Origin: Arenimonas sp.
Lineage (GTDB): Bacteria; Pseudomonadota; Alphaproteobacteria; Rhizobiales; Rhizobiaceae
Assembly: GCA_019459145.1 (NCBI GenBank)
Contig: JAIBEK010000060.1
Span: 98,759-162,758, forward strand
DNA length: 64,000 nucleotides
Direction: 5' to 3'
Of the stretch, positions 27,585 to 37,537 are shown piece after piece (position 1 is the first letter of the stretch; every line of letters begins with the position of its first letter). The translations under genes were made by a program, and so were the position numbers. The notes below the pieces were generated by a model, which was not told the DNA's origin, ran no database searches, and saw nothing but the letters and a program-made list of their open reading frames with translations.

Positions 27585-28621
27585 ACACCCCGAACCCCAT
27601 TCTCTCCCCGGAAAAGCGCGGCGAAGACCTCGACACCGCGCTTCGCCCGCAGTCGCTCGACGAATTCACCGGTCAGGCGGAAGCGCGCGCCAACCTGAAG
27701 ATCTTCATCGAGGCGGCGAAGAACCGGGGCGAGGCGCTCGACCATGTCCTGTTCGTCGGCCCTCCGGGGCTCGGCAAGACGACGCTCGCCCAGATCATGG
27801 CCAAGGAACTCGGCGTCAATTTCCGCTCGACCTCCGGCCCGGTCATCGCCAAGGCCGGCGATCTTGCAGCGCTGCTGACCAATCTCGAGGAACGCGACGT
27901 GCTCTTCATCGACGAGATCCACCGGCTCAACCCGGCGGTCGAGGAAATCCTCTATCCCGCCATGGAGGACTACCAGCTCGACCTGATCATCGGCGAAGGC
28001 CCGGCCGCCCGCTCGGTCAAGATCGACCTTTCCAAGTTCACCCTCGTCGCCGCCACCACCCGCCTCGGCCTTCTGACCACGCCGCTGCGTGACCGCTTCG
28101 GTATTCCGGTCCGCCTTGCCTTCTACACGGTCGAGGAACTGGAACTGATCGTGCGGCGCGGCGCCCGGCTGATGGGGCTCGGCATGACCGACGAAGGCGC
28201 CCGCGAGATCGCCCGCCGCGCCCGCGGCACGCCGCGCATCGCCGGCCGCCTGCTGCGCCGTGTGCGCGATTTTGCCGAGGTCGCCCGCGCCGAGGCCGTG
28301 ACCCGCGAAATCGCCGACGAGGCACTGACCCGGCTCCTGGTCGACAATATGGGCCTCGACCAGCTCGACAAGCGCTATCTCAACATGATCGCCATGAATT
28401 TCGGCGGCGGCCCGGTCGGCATCGAGACGATCGCGGCCGGTCTCTCCGAACCCCGCGACGCGATCGAGGACATCATCGAGCCCTACATGATCCAGCAGGG
28501 CTTCATCCAGCGCACCCCGCGCGGCCGCGTGCTGACCACCACCGCTTGGAAGCATCTCGGCTTGCAGCCGCCGAAGGATCTGGAGGCCGCCCAGTTCCGG
28601 CTGACGCTGGAGGACGATTGA
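27581..28621 (+). CDS. ruvB: Holliday junction branch-migration helicase RuvB
   Basis: A 346-residue AAA+ motor that drives branch migration with RuvA. Walker A is GPPGLGKTT (about residues 60-68) and Walker B is LFIDEIHRL (about 107-115). The sensor region [17 protein letters not shown] is near 153, and a C-terminal winged helix ends in [17 protein letters not shown]. Its ATG overlaps the stop of the second toxin gene. No separate strong ribosome-binding site is obvious inside the toxin's end, so reinitiation after toxin translation may matter for RuvB supply. Confidence 0.97.
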   Translation: MNTPNPILSPEKRGEDLDTALRPQSLDEFTGQAEARANLKIFIEAAKNRGEALDHVLFVGPPGLGKTTLAQIMAKELGVNFRSTSGPVIAKAGDLAALLTNLEERDVLFIDEIHRLNPAVEEILYPAMEDYQLDLIIGEGPAARSVKIDLSKFTLVAATTRLGLLTTPLRDRFGIPVRLAFYTVEELELIVRRGARLMGLGMTDEGAREIARRARGTPRIAGRLLRRVRDFAEVARAEAVTREIADEALTRLLVDNMGLDQLDKRYLNMIAMNFGGGPVGIETIAAGLSEPRDAIEDIIEPYMIQQGFIQRTPRGRVLTTTAWKHLGLQPPKDLEAAQFRLTLEDD

Positions 28622-28679
28622 ACGACGCCATGCCTAGGCGCCACAAACACCGGATCGCCGACGAAGGGGCAGCAATCGC

Positions 28680-29246
28680 ATGATCCAAGCTTACGACCCC
28701 ACCCGCGTCTTCCGCAAGCTGGCCCGCGCCAATGCGCTCGCCAATATGCGCCTTCACAAGGCCGTGGCGCTTCTGCAGCCCGGCGAGTTCGAGGCCACAC
28801 GCACGAGCTTCTTCCCGTCGATCCGGGCGACGCTCAATCATATCCTCGTCGTCGACTGGTTCTACGTCGATGCGCTCGAGGGCGGTACGCTCGGCCCGAA
28901 GGCCTGGGAAAACCAGGAACCCTTTGCCGACCCGGCAGAACTGTACGCCGCACAGGCCGACGTCGACCGCCGGCTGCTTGACCTGTGCGACCGCCTGACG
29001 CCCCTCGACCTGGCCCGCCCCGTCGCGGTCCATCGCGGCGGCCGGATCCAGACCGACCGTCTCGACGACATTCTCAGCCACGTGTTCCAGCACCAGACCC
29101 ATCATCGCGGCCAGGTCCATGCCATGCTCTCCGGTACCTGCGTGAAGCCGCCGCAATTGGACGAGTTCATTGTCGGCGACGACGCACAGGCGCGCGCTGG
29201 GGAAATGGCCGAATTCGGATGGAGCGAAACGGAGCTTATGGCCTGA
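28680..29246 (+). CDS. DinB-family metal-binding four-helix protein
   Basis: A 188-residue DinB/YfiT-like helical bundle. The likely metal-binding histidines are in TLNHILVVDWFY (about residue 46) and the late HVFQHQTHHRGQVHAML (about 138-154). The family was first seen as damage-inducible in Bacillus and includes thiol-dependent enzymes such as bacillithiol transferases, but most members are uncharacterised. It lies 58 bases downstream of ruvB on the same strand and may share its transcript. No LexA-type box is visible directly upstream. Confidence 0.85.
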   Translation: MIQAYDPTRVFRKLARANALANMRLHKAVALLQPGEFEATRTSFFPSIRATLNHILVVDWFYVDALEGGTLGPKAWENQEPFADPAELYAAQADVDRRLLDLCDRLTPLDLARPVAVHRGGRIQTDRLDDILSHVFQHQTHHRGQVHAMLSGTCVKPPQLDEFIVGDDAQARAGEMAEFGWSETELMA

Positions 29247-29255
29247 ATTTCAGGC

Positions 29256-30140
29256 TCAGACGCTGTCAGCGAGACAGTGGACCGTGCTTTCCAGCAGCGA
29301 CAGGCCGCCGGGCTTCCAGCCGAGCGCGCGGATCTTGTCCGTCACCATCTCCGCCACCACAGTCTTGTCTGCCGGCTCAGGCAACGGATGCAGCGACCGG
29401 GTCGCCAATTTCAACGCGGCGAGGATTTCGTGGCTGTCGGTGACGATGTCGGAGACGTTGAACGCCTCCCCACCCACCTTTGCCGTGTCGCTCTCCAGCA
29501 TCAGCCGAACCGCCTGGCCGACGTCACGACCATGCACTTCTGAGCCGGCACGCACCGGCATCGCCCTGCCCGCCTGATAGTCGGCGAACAGTCCGTCCCA
29601 CTTGTTCGGCCGAAGATGCCCATAGACGCCGGTCAGCCTGAGGCTTGATCCGGCAAAGCCCGGGCCGGACATATCCTTGAGCACCTGCTCGGCCAGCAGC
29701 TTGACTTCGCCGTAGAGGCTGGTTGGATGCAGCGCGGCCGTCTCGACCAGCGGAGCCCCCGGCGCAATGCCGTCATAGACCGCCCGGCTTGACAGGAAGA
29801 CGACGCGCCGGACGCCAGCGCGTCTGGCCGCTTCGAACAGGCGAACCGTGCCATCGAGATTGAGCCGGCGGAACCGTACCGAATCGTCGCCCTCCCCACC
29901 CCGGTATTTCCCCGCCACGTGATCGAAGGCGGCATGCACAAACATATAGGCTTCGTCGAAGACCTCGATATGATCAAGATCGGGATCGAGCGACATCGAC
30001 CGGAACTTGACGGGCCGTGAGAAGTAACCCGCCTGAGGCGCAGAACGCCCGCCGACGGTCACGTCGTCGCCGGCCGAAAGCAAAGCTTCGACGACATATC
30101 GGCCGACCAGTCCCGTCCCACCGGAGACCAGGACCTTCAT
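29256..30140 (-). CDS. sqdC: SqdC-like NAD-dependent epimerase/reductase of the sulfolipid operon
   Basis: A 294-residue short-chain dehydrogenase/epimerase-fold protein with the nucleotide loop VLVSGGTGLVGRYV at the N-terminus, VVFLSSRAVYDG (about residues 112-123) and the catalytic YGEVK (about 144). Together with the two upstream genes it reproduces the sqdB-sqdD-sqdC order known from Sinorhizobium and Rhodobacter sulfoquinovosyl-diacylglycerol operons. The exact role of SqdC in that pathway is not established. Its ATG overlaps the sqdD stop (ATGA). A longer frame exists but lacks family similarity before the chosen start. Confidence 0.8.
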   Translation of the reverse strand: MKVLVSGGTGLVGRYVVEALLSAGDDVTVGGRSAPQAGYFSRPVKFRSMSLDPDLDHIEVFDEAYMFVHAAFDHVAGKYRGGEGDDSVRFRRLNLDGTVRLFEAARRAGVRRVVFLSSRAVYDGIAPGAPLVETAALHPTSLYGEVKLLAEQVLKDMSGPGFAGSSLRLTGVYGHLRPNKWDGLFADYQAGRAMPVRAGSEVHGRDVGQAVRLMLESDTAKVGGEAFNVSDIVTDSHEILAALKLATRSLHPLPEPADKTVVAEMVTDKIRALGWKPGGLSLLESTVHCLADSV

Positions 30141-31006
30141 GCCGCCGCCGGGACAGGATTGGCCAGCGTCCCAATGTCGGGAATGCCCTCGCCCGAATGA
30201 TAGGCGTGCCAAAGATCGATGAGCGGCTGCAGAAGCACCGCCTTGGGATGGTCGGCCTCCCACGGCTTTTCATACTGGTAATGCAGCACGCCGATCTCTT
30301 TCCAGTCCCACAGGTCCGGCAGGTTGAACCAGACATATTGCAGCATGTTCATGAAGACCGGCAGGCCCTGCCAGTCCGGGAAGAAGGTTTCGAGAAAAGT
30401 CTGGTCGGTGCGTCGCCAGAACACGTCCGGCTCGTCCAACTGCTTGAGCATGGCGCCGAAGGTGGCAAGCGACGGCTTGGCGACGAAAACGCCGGAGTTC
30501 AGCCGGTGGAAATCGGCCAGGCTCTCGTAGACATTCGGCGCGGCGGAGAATTCCGGATAGTCGAACAGCTTGTCGATGTTCTTCAGCACGATCGCGTCCG
30601 CGTCGATGAAGACGCAGGTGGCGTAGTCGATCAGCTGCCAGAGCCTTAACTTGCAGAAATTGTCGAGCGGCGAGTGGAAGGCCGGCTTGCGCCCCTTGGT
30701 GAAGGGTGCATTCGCATGCAGATTGCCGCGCCCGTGGCGCAGGTTGAAAGCATGCGACAGAGGTAGATGATCGACCTCCACCAGCCGGCAGCCGAGCGCT
30801 TCCAGCGGCTGGAGCGCGCGCGCTTCCACTCCGCCGGTAAAGAGCACGACGATGTCGGCCGGGCTTCCGGTAAGTCGGATCGAGCGCGCCAGCGCGACCG
30901 CGCCCATGGCGTAGTCGGCATTGGTCACCAGGGTGACGAAGGCATTGCGCGATCCGGCCGTGGTCTGCGGCCGGATGCCGCGCAGCATTTCCGTGCCCAT
31001 CATCAT
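30137..31006 (-). CDS. sqdD: SqdD-like glycosyltransferase (GT8, glycogenin-like) of the sulfolipid operon
   Basis: A 289-residue GT-A glycosyltransferase. The metal-binding DxD lies in VFIDADAIVLKNID near residue 133. AFVTLVTNADYAMGAVALARS is the typical GT8 start, and HRLNSGVFVAKPS is the acceptor-side motif. In rhizobial sqdBDC operons SqdD is the probable sulfoquinovosyltransferase that moves the sugar from UDP-sulfoquinovose to diacylglycerol. The start overlaps the sqdB stop as ATGA; two further in-frame ATGs follow at once, so the exact first codon is uncertain. Confidence 0.82.
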   Translation of the reverse strand: MMMGTEMLRGIRPQTTAGSRNAFVTLVTNADYAMGAVALARSIRLTGSPADIVVLFTGGVEARALQPLEALGCRLVEVDHLPLSHAFNLRHGRGNLHANAPFTKGRKPAFHSPLDNFCKLRLWQLIDYATCVFIDADAIVLKNIDKLFDYPEFSAAPNVYESLADFHRLNSGVFVAKPSLATFGAMLKQLDEPDVFWRRTDQTFLETFFPDWQGLPVFMNMLQYVWFNLPDLWDWKEIGVLHYQYEKPWEADHPKAVLLQPLIDLWHAYHSGEGIPDIGTLANPVPAAA

Positions 31007-32223
31007 GACACGGATTTCAGCTTCTTGCCTTCCGGGTCGCGGTTGATCGTCTTGGCGATATCCTTGGTCCAGGCCGAAACGGCCGGCACGCGCGAGCGAT
31101 CGACGCGATAGGCGAACTTCTTCGCGACGTCGACGATCTCGTCGAGCAGGCCACTCTTCAGAGTCGTCGGTTCGAGCCCGAGGCCGAGGAACTTCTCGTT
31201 CCTGACGATCAGGTCGTTTTCCGGCGCCTCCTTGCGCGGGTTGGGAAGCCAGGCGATCTCGGCGCCGGTCATCTTGGAGATCATCTCGGCCAGATCGCGT
31301 ACCCGATGCGTCTCTGTCATCTGGTTGAAGATCTCGACCCGCGAGCCCCGCGCCGGCGGATTGTTGAGCGCGATTTCGATGCAGCGCACCGAGTCCTGGA
31401 TGTGGATGAAGGCGCGGGTCTGTCCGCCCGTGCCGTGCACCGTCAGCGGATAGCCGATCGCCGCCTGGATCAGGAAGCGGTTGAGCACCGTGCCGTAATC
31501 GCCGTCATAGTCGAAGCGGTTGACCAGTTGCGCATGGCGGCGCGTCTGTTCGGTATGCGTCCCCCAGACGATGCCCTGGTGCAGGTCGGTGATCCTCAAA
31601 CCGTCATTCTTGGCGTAGAACTGGAACAGCAGTTGATCGAGGCATTTCGTCATATGGTAGATCGAGCCGGGATTGCTCGGATAGAGGATCTCCTGCGAAA
31701 CCGTCTCGCCCTGCATCGTCTCGATGCCGACCGGCAGATAGCCCTCGGGGATCGCCGCGCCGACCGTCGAATAGCCGTAGACGCCCATGGTGCCGAGATG
31801 GACGAGGTGCGAATCGAGGTTGAGTTCGGTCAGTGCATTCAGCAGATTGTGCGTGGCGCTGACATTGTTGTTGACCGTGTAGTTCTTGTGCCGGTCGCTC
31901 TTCATCGAATAGGGCGCGGCGCGCTGCTCGGCGAAATGGATGATCGCGTCCGGACGCTCCTCCGCTAGCCAGTTCTTCAGCAGCTCGTAGTCCTTGGCGA
32001 GGTCGATCAGGTGGAAATGGATGCGCCGCCCTGTCTCCGCATGCCAGATGCGCGTGCGTTCCTGGATCGAATCCATCGGCGTCAGCGACTGTACGCCAAG
32101 CTCGGTATCGATCCACCGGCGCGACAGGTTGTCGAGGATATGGACGTCGTGACCGGCGTCGGAGAGGTGCAGGGAAGTCGGCCAGCCGACGAACCCGTCT
32201 CCGCCCATAACTGCAATCTTCAT
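31003..32223 (-). CDS. sqdB: UDP-sulfoquinovose synthase
   Basis: A 406-residue SDR enzyme that converts UDP-glucose and sulfite into UDP-sulfoquinovose. The residues are close to plant SQD1 and rhizobial SqdB throughout. They include MGGDGFVGWPTSLHLSDAGH at the N-terminus, IIHFAEQRAAPYSM, LGTMGVYG with the active-site Thr, YHMTKCLDQ with the Tyr-x3-Lys pair, TDLHQGIVWGT, and VHGTGGQTRAFIHIQDSVRC. AGGAGA stands 7 bases before the ATG. It leads sqdBDC, which supplies a sulfur-containing membrane lipid that can replace phospholipids under phosphate limitation. It is divergent from ybgC. Confidence 0.92.
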   Translation of the reverse strand: MKIAVMGGDGFVGWPTSLHLSDAGHDVHILDNLSRRWIDTELGVQSLTPMDSIQERTRIWHAETGRRIHFHLIDLAKDYELLKNWLAEERPDAIIHFAEQRAAPYSMKSDRHKNYTVNNNVSATHNLLNALTELNLDSHLVHLGTMGVYGYSTVGAAIPEGYLPVGIETMQGETVSQEILYPSNPGSIYHMTKCLDQLLFQFYAKNDGLRITDLHQGIVWGTHTEQTRRHAQLVNRFDYDGDYGTVLNRFLIQAAIGYPLTVHGTGGQTRAFIHIQDSVRCIEIALNNPPARGSRVEIFNQMTETHRVRDLAEMISKMTGAEIAWLPNPRKEAPENDLIVRNEKFLGLGLEPTTLKSGLLDEIVDVAKKFAYRVDRSRVPAVSAWTKDIAKTINRDPEGKKLKSVS

Positions 32224-32347
32224 GCGGTGGTCTCCTGTGCCGGTAAGGTCTGAAATCTGATAATGCCAATTTGTGACAGAACTACAATGGGCGGAATATC
32301 GCTCGGTTCCAAGGCCCGCCCAGGCACCGAGAAAACAAGGTAAGAAC

Positions 32348-32788
32348 ATGAAAAAACAACCAATATCTCTCTGTGGAGAACTGACCGACAATGGTCACCT
32401 CCTCACCCAGCGAGTCTATTATGAAGACACGGACTTTTCCGGACTGGTCTATCACGCACGCTATCTTCACTTCCTCGAACGGGGGCGCACGGACTATCTG
32501 CGCTGTCTCGGCGTCAACCAGAGCGCCTTGCTCGGTGTCGACGCGGAAGGGCTTGCTTTCGTTGTCCATCGCATGGAAATCGACTTCAAGGCATCGGCGC
32601 ACATGGACGACATACTCGACATCCGCACCGTCACCATCAAGGCCGGAGGCGCCAAGATGGTGCTGGAGCAGGAGATCAGCCGCACCGGCGATCTGCTGAT
32701 CGCCGCCAAGGTGGTGATTGCCACCATCAATCGCTCAGGTCGGCCGCGCCGTTTGCCCGAAGGTCTAGCCGCCCGCTTTCTCACCTGA
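32348..32788 (+). CDS. ybgC: tol-pal-associated acyl-CoA thioesterase YbgC
   Basis: A 146-residue hotdog-fold thioesterase. The catalytic aspartate lies in RVYYEDTDFSGLVYHARYLHF (Asp near residue 27), followed by FLERGRTDYLRCLG. YbgC hydrolyses acyl-CoA and acts with phospholipid-synthesis proteins; its gene routinely precedes tolQ. The chosen ATG (MKKQPISLCGEL) has a modest AAGG site; an upstream in-frame start adds an unlike 25-residue leader. A 238-base gap containing a terminator-like hairpin separates it from tolQ. Confidence 0.92.
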   Translation: MKKQPISLCGELTDNGHLLTQRVYYEDTDFSGLVYHARYLHFLERGRTDYLRCLGVNQSALLGVDAEGLAFVVHRMEIDFKASAHMDDILDIRTVTIKAGGAKMVLEQEISRTGDLLIAAKVVIATINRSGRPRRLPEGLAARFLT

Positions 32789-32980
32789 CTGGCGCATCCG
32801 CGCCCTTCCCCGCTAACGCTCCCTTAACCATAATGATGTCTTACTGCCCCCGTGGAAATTTGTGCAACGCACGCCTTCCTTTGACCAAATTTGAAGGCAA
32901 GAAGGCAATCTGGGAGCTTGAAGCGGAATAAGGGCGTTCGGCAATGGCACCTCTAAAATTCCGCAACAGAGCTTTTTCAC

Positions 32981-33001
32981 CGCCCGGTCCTGTGCCGGGC
33001 G
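32981..33001 (+). terminator. terminator-like hairpin between ybgC and tolQ
   Basis: CGCCCGG at 32981-32987 and CCGGGCG at 32995-33001 form a 7-bp stem with a 7-base loop, followed by only TTT. It ends 25 bases before the tolQ ATG. The short T-run suggests attenuation or partial termination rather than a full stop. Confidence 0.45.
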
Positions 33002-33026
33002 TTTGGATTTCGGGGATTTAAAAGCG

Positions 33027-33746
<720 letters not shown>

Positions 33747-33771
33747 TCGTCTGGCTTAGGAGACGCACGCT

Positions 33772-34227
33772 ATGGGTATGAATGTTGGATCGGGCGGTGG
33801 CGGCGGTGGCCGTCGTGGCGGCAGACGCGGTGGCAGGAAGGCGCCGATGAGTGAGATCAACGTGACGCCGATGGTCGACGTCATGCTGGTGCTTCTGATC
33901 ATCTTCATGGTCGCCGCGCCGATGATGACCGTCGGCGTGCCGATCGACCTGCCGGAAACCCAGGCCAAGGCGATGAATTCCGAGACCCAGCCGATCACCA
34001 TTTCGGTCAACCCGGCCGGCGAGATCTATCTCCAGGAAACGGCGATCCCCCTCGACGACGTGGTTGCCAAGCTCGAGGCGATCGCCACCACCGGCTACAA
34101 CGAGCGCATCTACGTGCGCGGCGACACCGCGGCAGCATATGGCACCATCATGCAGGTCATGGCCCGCATTTCCGCGGCCGGTTTCAAGAATATCGGCCTC
34201 GTGACCCTGCAAGAACAGGACAAGTGA
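33772..34227 (+). CDS. tolR: Tol-Pal system protein TolR (ExbD/TolR family)
   Basis: A 151-residue protein with a Gly/Arg-rich cytoplasmic N-terminus (GSGGGGGGRRGGRRGGRK). One transmembrane helix follows (about residues 35-53) and carries the proton-relay aspartate in NVTPMVDVMLVLLIIFMV. The rest is a periplasmic domain. It forms the stator with TolQ. It follows tolQ by 25 bases and precedes tolA by 9 bases. The long basic glycine stretch is a common rhizobial feature of this protein. Confidence 0.95.
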   Translation: MGMNVGSGGGGGGRRGGRRGGRKAPMSEINVTPMVDVMLVLLIIFMVAAPMMTVGVPIDLPETQAKAMNSETQPITISVNPAGEIYLQETAIPLDDVVAKLEAIATTGYNERIYVRGDTAAAYGTIMQVMARISAAGFKNIGLVTLQEQDK

Positions 34228-34236
34228 TCGGACGCG

Positions 34237-35352
34237 ATGAGAGCTAGTCTCATTTCTTCGGCTGTGCTGCATGGGCTGGCGCTCACCTTCGCGCTGGTCA
34301 GCATCGGTGCGCCCGAATCCTTTGACGTCGCCGACGTCGAGGCGCTGCCGATCGAGATCGTCCCCATCGAAGAACTCACGCAGATTCAGCAGGGCGACAA
34401 GTCCGCGCCGGTCGCGGAGAAATCGGCGCCGGTGCCGACCAAGAAGCCGACCTCCGTCGCGGATGCCCAGAATGTCGGCGAGAACAAGGTCGACCTGAAG
34501 TCCGTCCCCAAGCCGGTTGACAAGCCGACCACCGCCGAATCCTCGGCCGCGCCGGAAAAGGTCGAGAAGGTCCAGCCGACCCAGGACGACGTGACCAACG
34601 ACATCAAGGACATCATCAAGGAAGAGACGGTCGCGGAAAAGCCGGTCGAAGTGGCCAAGGCCGAGCCGCCGAAGCCTGAGTTGACGCCGGAACCGCAGCC
34701 CGAGACGCCAGCCGAGCAGGCGCCGCCGGAAGAAGCGGCCGCCGAGGAAATTCCGCTGCCCGACAACGTGCCCGTCCCCTCCGCCAGACCGAAGCCGGAA
34801 AAACCGAAGCCGGCCGAGGCGAAGCCCGCCGAGACCACGCCGACCCAGAGCGAGGCGGCCAAGGCCGACAACAAGAAGAAGGACGTCAAGACCCAGGAGA
34901 CGGCGAAGTCGAAATCCGCCAAGGAGAGCGACTTCAACGCCGACGAGGTTGCGGCCCTCTTGAACAAGAACGACCCGACGGCCGGTGGCGCCAAGGCATC
35001 GCCGGACAAGGCGGCATTCGGTGGCAAGACGACCACCGGCGGCTCGAAGCTCAGCCAGAGCGAGATGGACGCGCTGCGCGGCCAGATCCAGAACAACTGG
35101 TCGGTCATTCCGGGCCTCGCCGATGCGGCCGACGTCCGCATCAGGGTGAAATTCCAGCTCGACGAGTCCGGCGAGTTGATCGGCGAGCCGGAAGTCAGCG
35201 CGACCGGCGGCACGCCGCAGACCCAACAGGTGCTGATGGGCGGCGCACGCCGCGCCGTCCTGCGCTCCGCCCCCTTCAAGAACCTTCCCCGGGACAAATA
35301 CGATGCCTGGTCGGAGGTGATCGTCAATTTCGACCCCAGCGAACTGATGTAG
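34237..35352 (+). CDS. tolA: Tol-Pal system protein TolA
   Basis: A 371-residue protein with an N-terminal membrane anchor ([20 protein letters not shown]). A long Lys/Pro/Glu/Ala-rich linker (about residues 45-255, low complexity, meant to span the periplasm) leads to a C-terminal TolA domain (about 270-371, [20 protein letters not shown] onward). The C-terminal domain contacts Pal and TolB. The linker is proline-rich, unlike the helical linker of E. coli, as is usual in alphaproteobacteria. Confidence 0.92.
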   Translation: MRASLISSAVLHGLALTFALVSIGAPESFDVADVEALPIEIVPIEELTQIQQGDKSAPVAEKSAPVPTKKPTSVADAQNVGENKVDLKSVPKPVDKPTTAESSAAPEKVEKVQPTQDDVTNDIKDIIKEETVAEKPVEVAKAEPPKPELTPEPQPETPAEQAPPEEAAAEEIPLPDNVPVPSARPKPEKPKPAEAKPAETTPTQSEAAKADNKKKDVKTQETAKSKSAKESDFNADEVAALLNKNDPTAGGAKASPDKAAFGGKTTTGGSKLSQSEMDALRGQIQNNWSVIPGLADAADVRIRVKFQLDESGELIGEPEVSATGGTPQTQQVLMGGARRAVLRSAPFKNLPRDKYDAWSEVIVNFDPSELM

Positions 35353-35374
35353 AGAGCTGAAAGGCTTGGATCTT

Positions 35375-36682
35375 ATGATGAAACTCAACCTTCTCCGAAC
35401 CCTGATGGTGGTCGTCGGCATGGCCGGCGCCTTTGCCACCCCGGCGAGCGCCGTCGTCGAAATCAACATCAACAAGGGCAATGTCGAGCCGCTGCCGATC
35501 GCCATCACCGACTTCGTCTCGGCGGACGGCATCGGCGCCAAGATCGCCGCCGTCGTCGAGGCCGACCTCAAGCGCTCCGGCCTCTTCGCCCCGGTCAACC
35601 GCGCGGCCTTCATCGAGAAAATCACCAATCCCGACCAGGCTCCACGCTTCGAGGACTGGAAGGTGGTCAACGCCCAGGCGCTCGTCGTCGGCCGGATCAG
35701 CAAGGAAGGCGACGGTCGTCTGCGCGCCGAGTTCCGCCTTTGGGACACCTTTGCCGGCCAGCAGATGACCGGTCAGCAGTTCTACACCCAGCCGGAAAAC
35801 TGGCGCCGCGTCGCCCACATCATCGCCGATGCCATCTATGAGCGCATCACCGGCGAAAAGGGCTATTTCGACACCCGCATCGTCTTCGTCTCGGAAAGCG
35901 GCCCGAAGACCGACCGCAAGCGCCAGCTGGCCATCATGGACCAGGACGGCGAGAATGTCCGCATGCTGACCGGCTCCAAGGACATCGTTCTGACGCCGCG
36001 CTTCTCGCCGAGCCGCCAGGAAGTGACCTACATGTCGTTCGAGGGCCAGCAGCCCCGCGTCTACCTGCTCCAGTTGGAGACCGGACAGCGCGAAGTGGTT
36101 GGCAACTTCCCCGGCATGACGTTTTCGCCGCGTTTCTCGCCCGACGGCCAGCGCGTCATCATGAGCCTGCAGCAGGACGGCAACGCCAACATCTACACGA
36201 TGGACCTGCGCTCGCGCACCACCACGCGCCTGACCTCGACGGCCGCGATCGACACCTCGCCGTCCTATTCGCCGGACGGCGCCCGGATCGTCTTCGAATC
36301 CGACCGTGGCGGTCGCCAGCAGCTCTACGTGATGAACGCCGACGGCTCCGGCCAGCAGCGCATCTCGTTCGGTGACGGCTCCTACTCCACCCCGGTCTGG
36401 TCGCCGCGCGGTGACCTCATCGCCTTTACCAAGCAGTCGGGCGGCAAGTTCTCGATCGGCGTGATGAAGACCGATGGTTCGGGCGAGCGCATCCTGACCT
36501 CCGGCTTCCACAACGAAGGCCCGACCTGGGCACCGAACGGCCGCGTGCTGATGTTCTTCCGCCAGACGGCCGGTGCCGGTGGTCCGCAGCTCCATTCGAT
36601 CGATCTGACCGGTTATAACGAACAACTGGTCAAGACCCCGACCTATGCTTCGGACCCGGCCTGGTCGCCACTGCTCGAATAG
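35375..36682 (+). CDS. tolB: Tol-Pal system periplasmic protein TolB
   Basis: A 435-residue periplasmic protein with a signal peptide ([20 protein letters not shown]). An N-terminal domain follows (about 25-165), then a six-bladed beta-propeller with repeated FSPDG-like turns, such as [28 protein letters not shown] and [13 protein letters not shown]. TolB binds Pal and the lipoprotein layer. The ATG pair after tolA is preferred to a TTG 9 bases earlier. The tolA-tolB gap is 22 bases. Confidence 0.96.
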   Translation: MMKLNLLRTLMVVVGMAGAFATPASAVVEININKGNVEPLPIAITDFVSADGIGAKIAAVVEADLKRSGLFAPVNRAAFIEKITNPDQAPRFEDWKVVNAQALVVGRISKEGDGRLRAEFRLWDTFAGQQMTGQQFYTQPENWRRVAHIIADAIYERITGEKGYFDTRIVFVSESGPKTDRKRQLAIMDQDGENVRMLTGSKDIVLTPRFSPSRQEVTYMSFEGQQPRVYLLQLETGQREVVGNFPGMTFSPRFSPDGQRVIMSLQQDGNANIYTMDLRSRTTTRLTSTAAIDTSPSYSPDGARIVFESDRGGRQQLYVMNADGSGQQRISFGDGSYSTPVWSPRGDLIAFTKQSGGKFSIGVMKTDGSGERILTSGFHNEGPTWAPNGRVLMFFRQTAGAGGPQLHSIDLTGYNEQLVKTPTYASDPAWSPLLE

Positions 36683-36837
36683 GGCCGCAATCATGCCTCT
36701 TTCTTGCCGCAAAGTGCTGTAAATCAGCGATTTCCGGCGGTGTTTTGATAAACTGTTAACCACGTTCGTTCGATGCCGGTTAACCTCGAATGGTTAAAGT
36801 CCGGCAACCCTAACGGAATGAATCAAGGAGACCGGCC

Positions 36838-37368
36838 ATGAGCCGCATTCACACCCCGGCGAAGAGCCGCATGCAGCAGATCGCCAGCAATCCGGCCGTC
36901 ATCGCCTTGGCGCTGACGCTGGCGCTTGCCGGCTGCGCATCGAAGAAGAACCTGCCGAACAGCGCCTCCGAGCTCGGCCTCGGCGCCGGTGCGGCAACGC
37001 CGGGCTCGACCCAGGACTTCACCGTCAATGTCGGCGACCGTATCTTCTTCGATACCGACTCGACCTCGATCCGTGCCGATGCCCAGCAGATCCTCGACCG
37101 TCAGGCCCAGTGGCTGGCCAAGTATCCGAACTATGCCATCACCGTCGAAGGCCACGCCGACGAGCGCGGCACGCGCGAATACAACCTGGCGCTCGGCGCC
37201 CGCCGCGCCGCCGTCACCCGCGACTACCTGGCATCGCGTGGCGTTCCGGCGAGCCGCATGAAGACCATCTCCTACGGCAAGGAACGTCCGGTCGCCGTAT
37301 GCGACGACATTTCCTGCTGGTCGCAGAACCGTCGCGCGGTCACCGTTCTCGGCGGCGCCGGAATGTAA
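36838..37368 (+). CDS. pal: peptidoglycan-associated lipoprotein Pal
   Basis: A 176-residue outer-membrane lipoprotein. The N-terminus has a lipobox in LALAGCASKK (Cys near residue 33). An OmpA-C-like peptidoglycan-binding domain covers about residues 60-172, with RIFFDTDSTSI, VEGHADERGTREYNLALGAR and the murein-contact arginines. AAGGAGA stands before the ATG. The 155-base gap after tolB may hold its own promoter. A strong terminator follows, so pal probably ends one transcript. Confidence 0.96.
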   Translation: MSRIHTPAKSRMQQIASNPAVIALALTLALAGCASKKNLPNSASELGLGAGAATPGSTQDFTVNVGDRIFFDTDSTSIRADAQQILDRQAQWLAKYPNYAITVEGHADERGTREYNLALGARRAAVTRDYLASRGVPASRMKTISYGKERPVAVCDDISCWSQNRRAVTVLGGAGM

Positions 37369-37393
37369 TCCTCGCCTCCAGGCGGCAGAGTTT

Positions 37394-37428
37394 GGAAAGG
37401 CGGCTTCCCCCCGGGAGGCCGCCTTTCC
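37394..37428 (+). terminator. rho-independent terminator after pal
   Basis: GGAAAGGCGGC at 37394-37404 pairs with GCCGCCTTTCC at 37418-37428 and is followed by TTTT. It separates tolQRAB-pal from cpoB. Confidence 0.82.
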
Positions 37429-37537
37429 TTTTCTCCACACTTTGGCCGAACTTCGGTTGCTTTTTACCGGCAATTGGAAAGAATCTCCGGGTTGCGCCAA
37501 ACCCGGCGCGACGTGACATGAGAAACAGGAACAAGAG

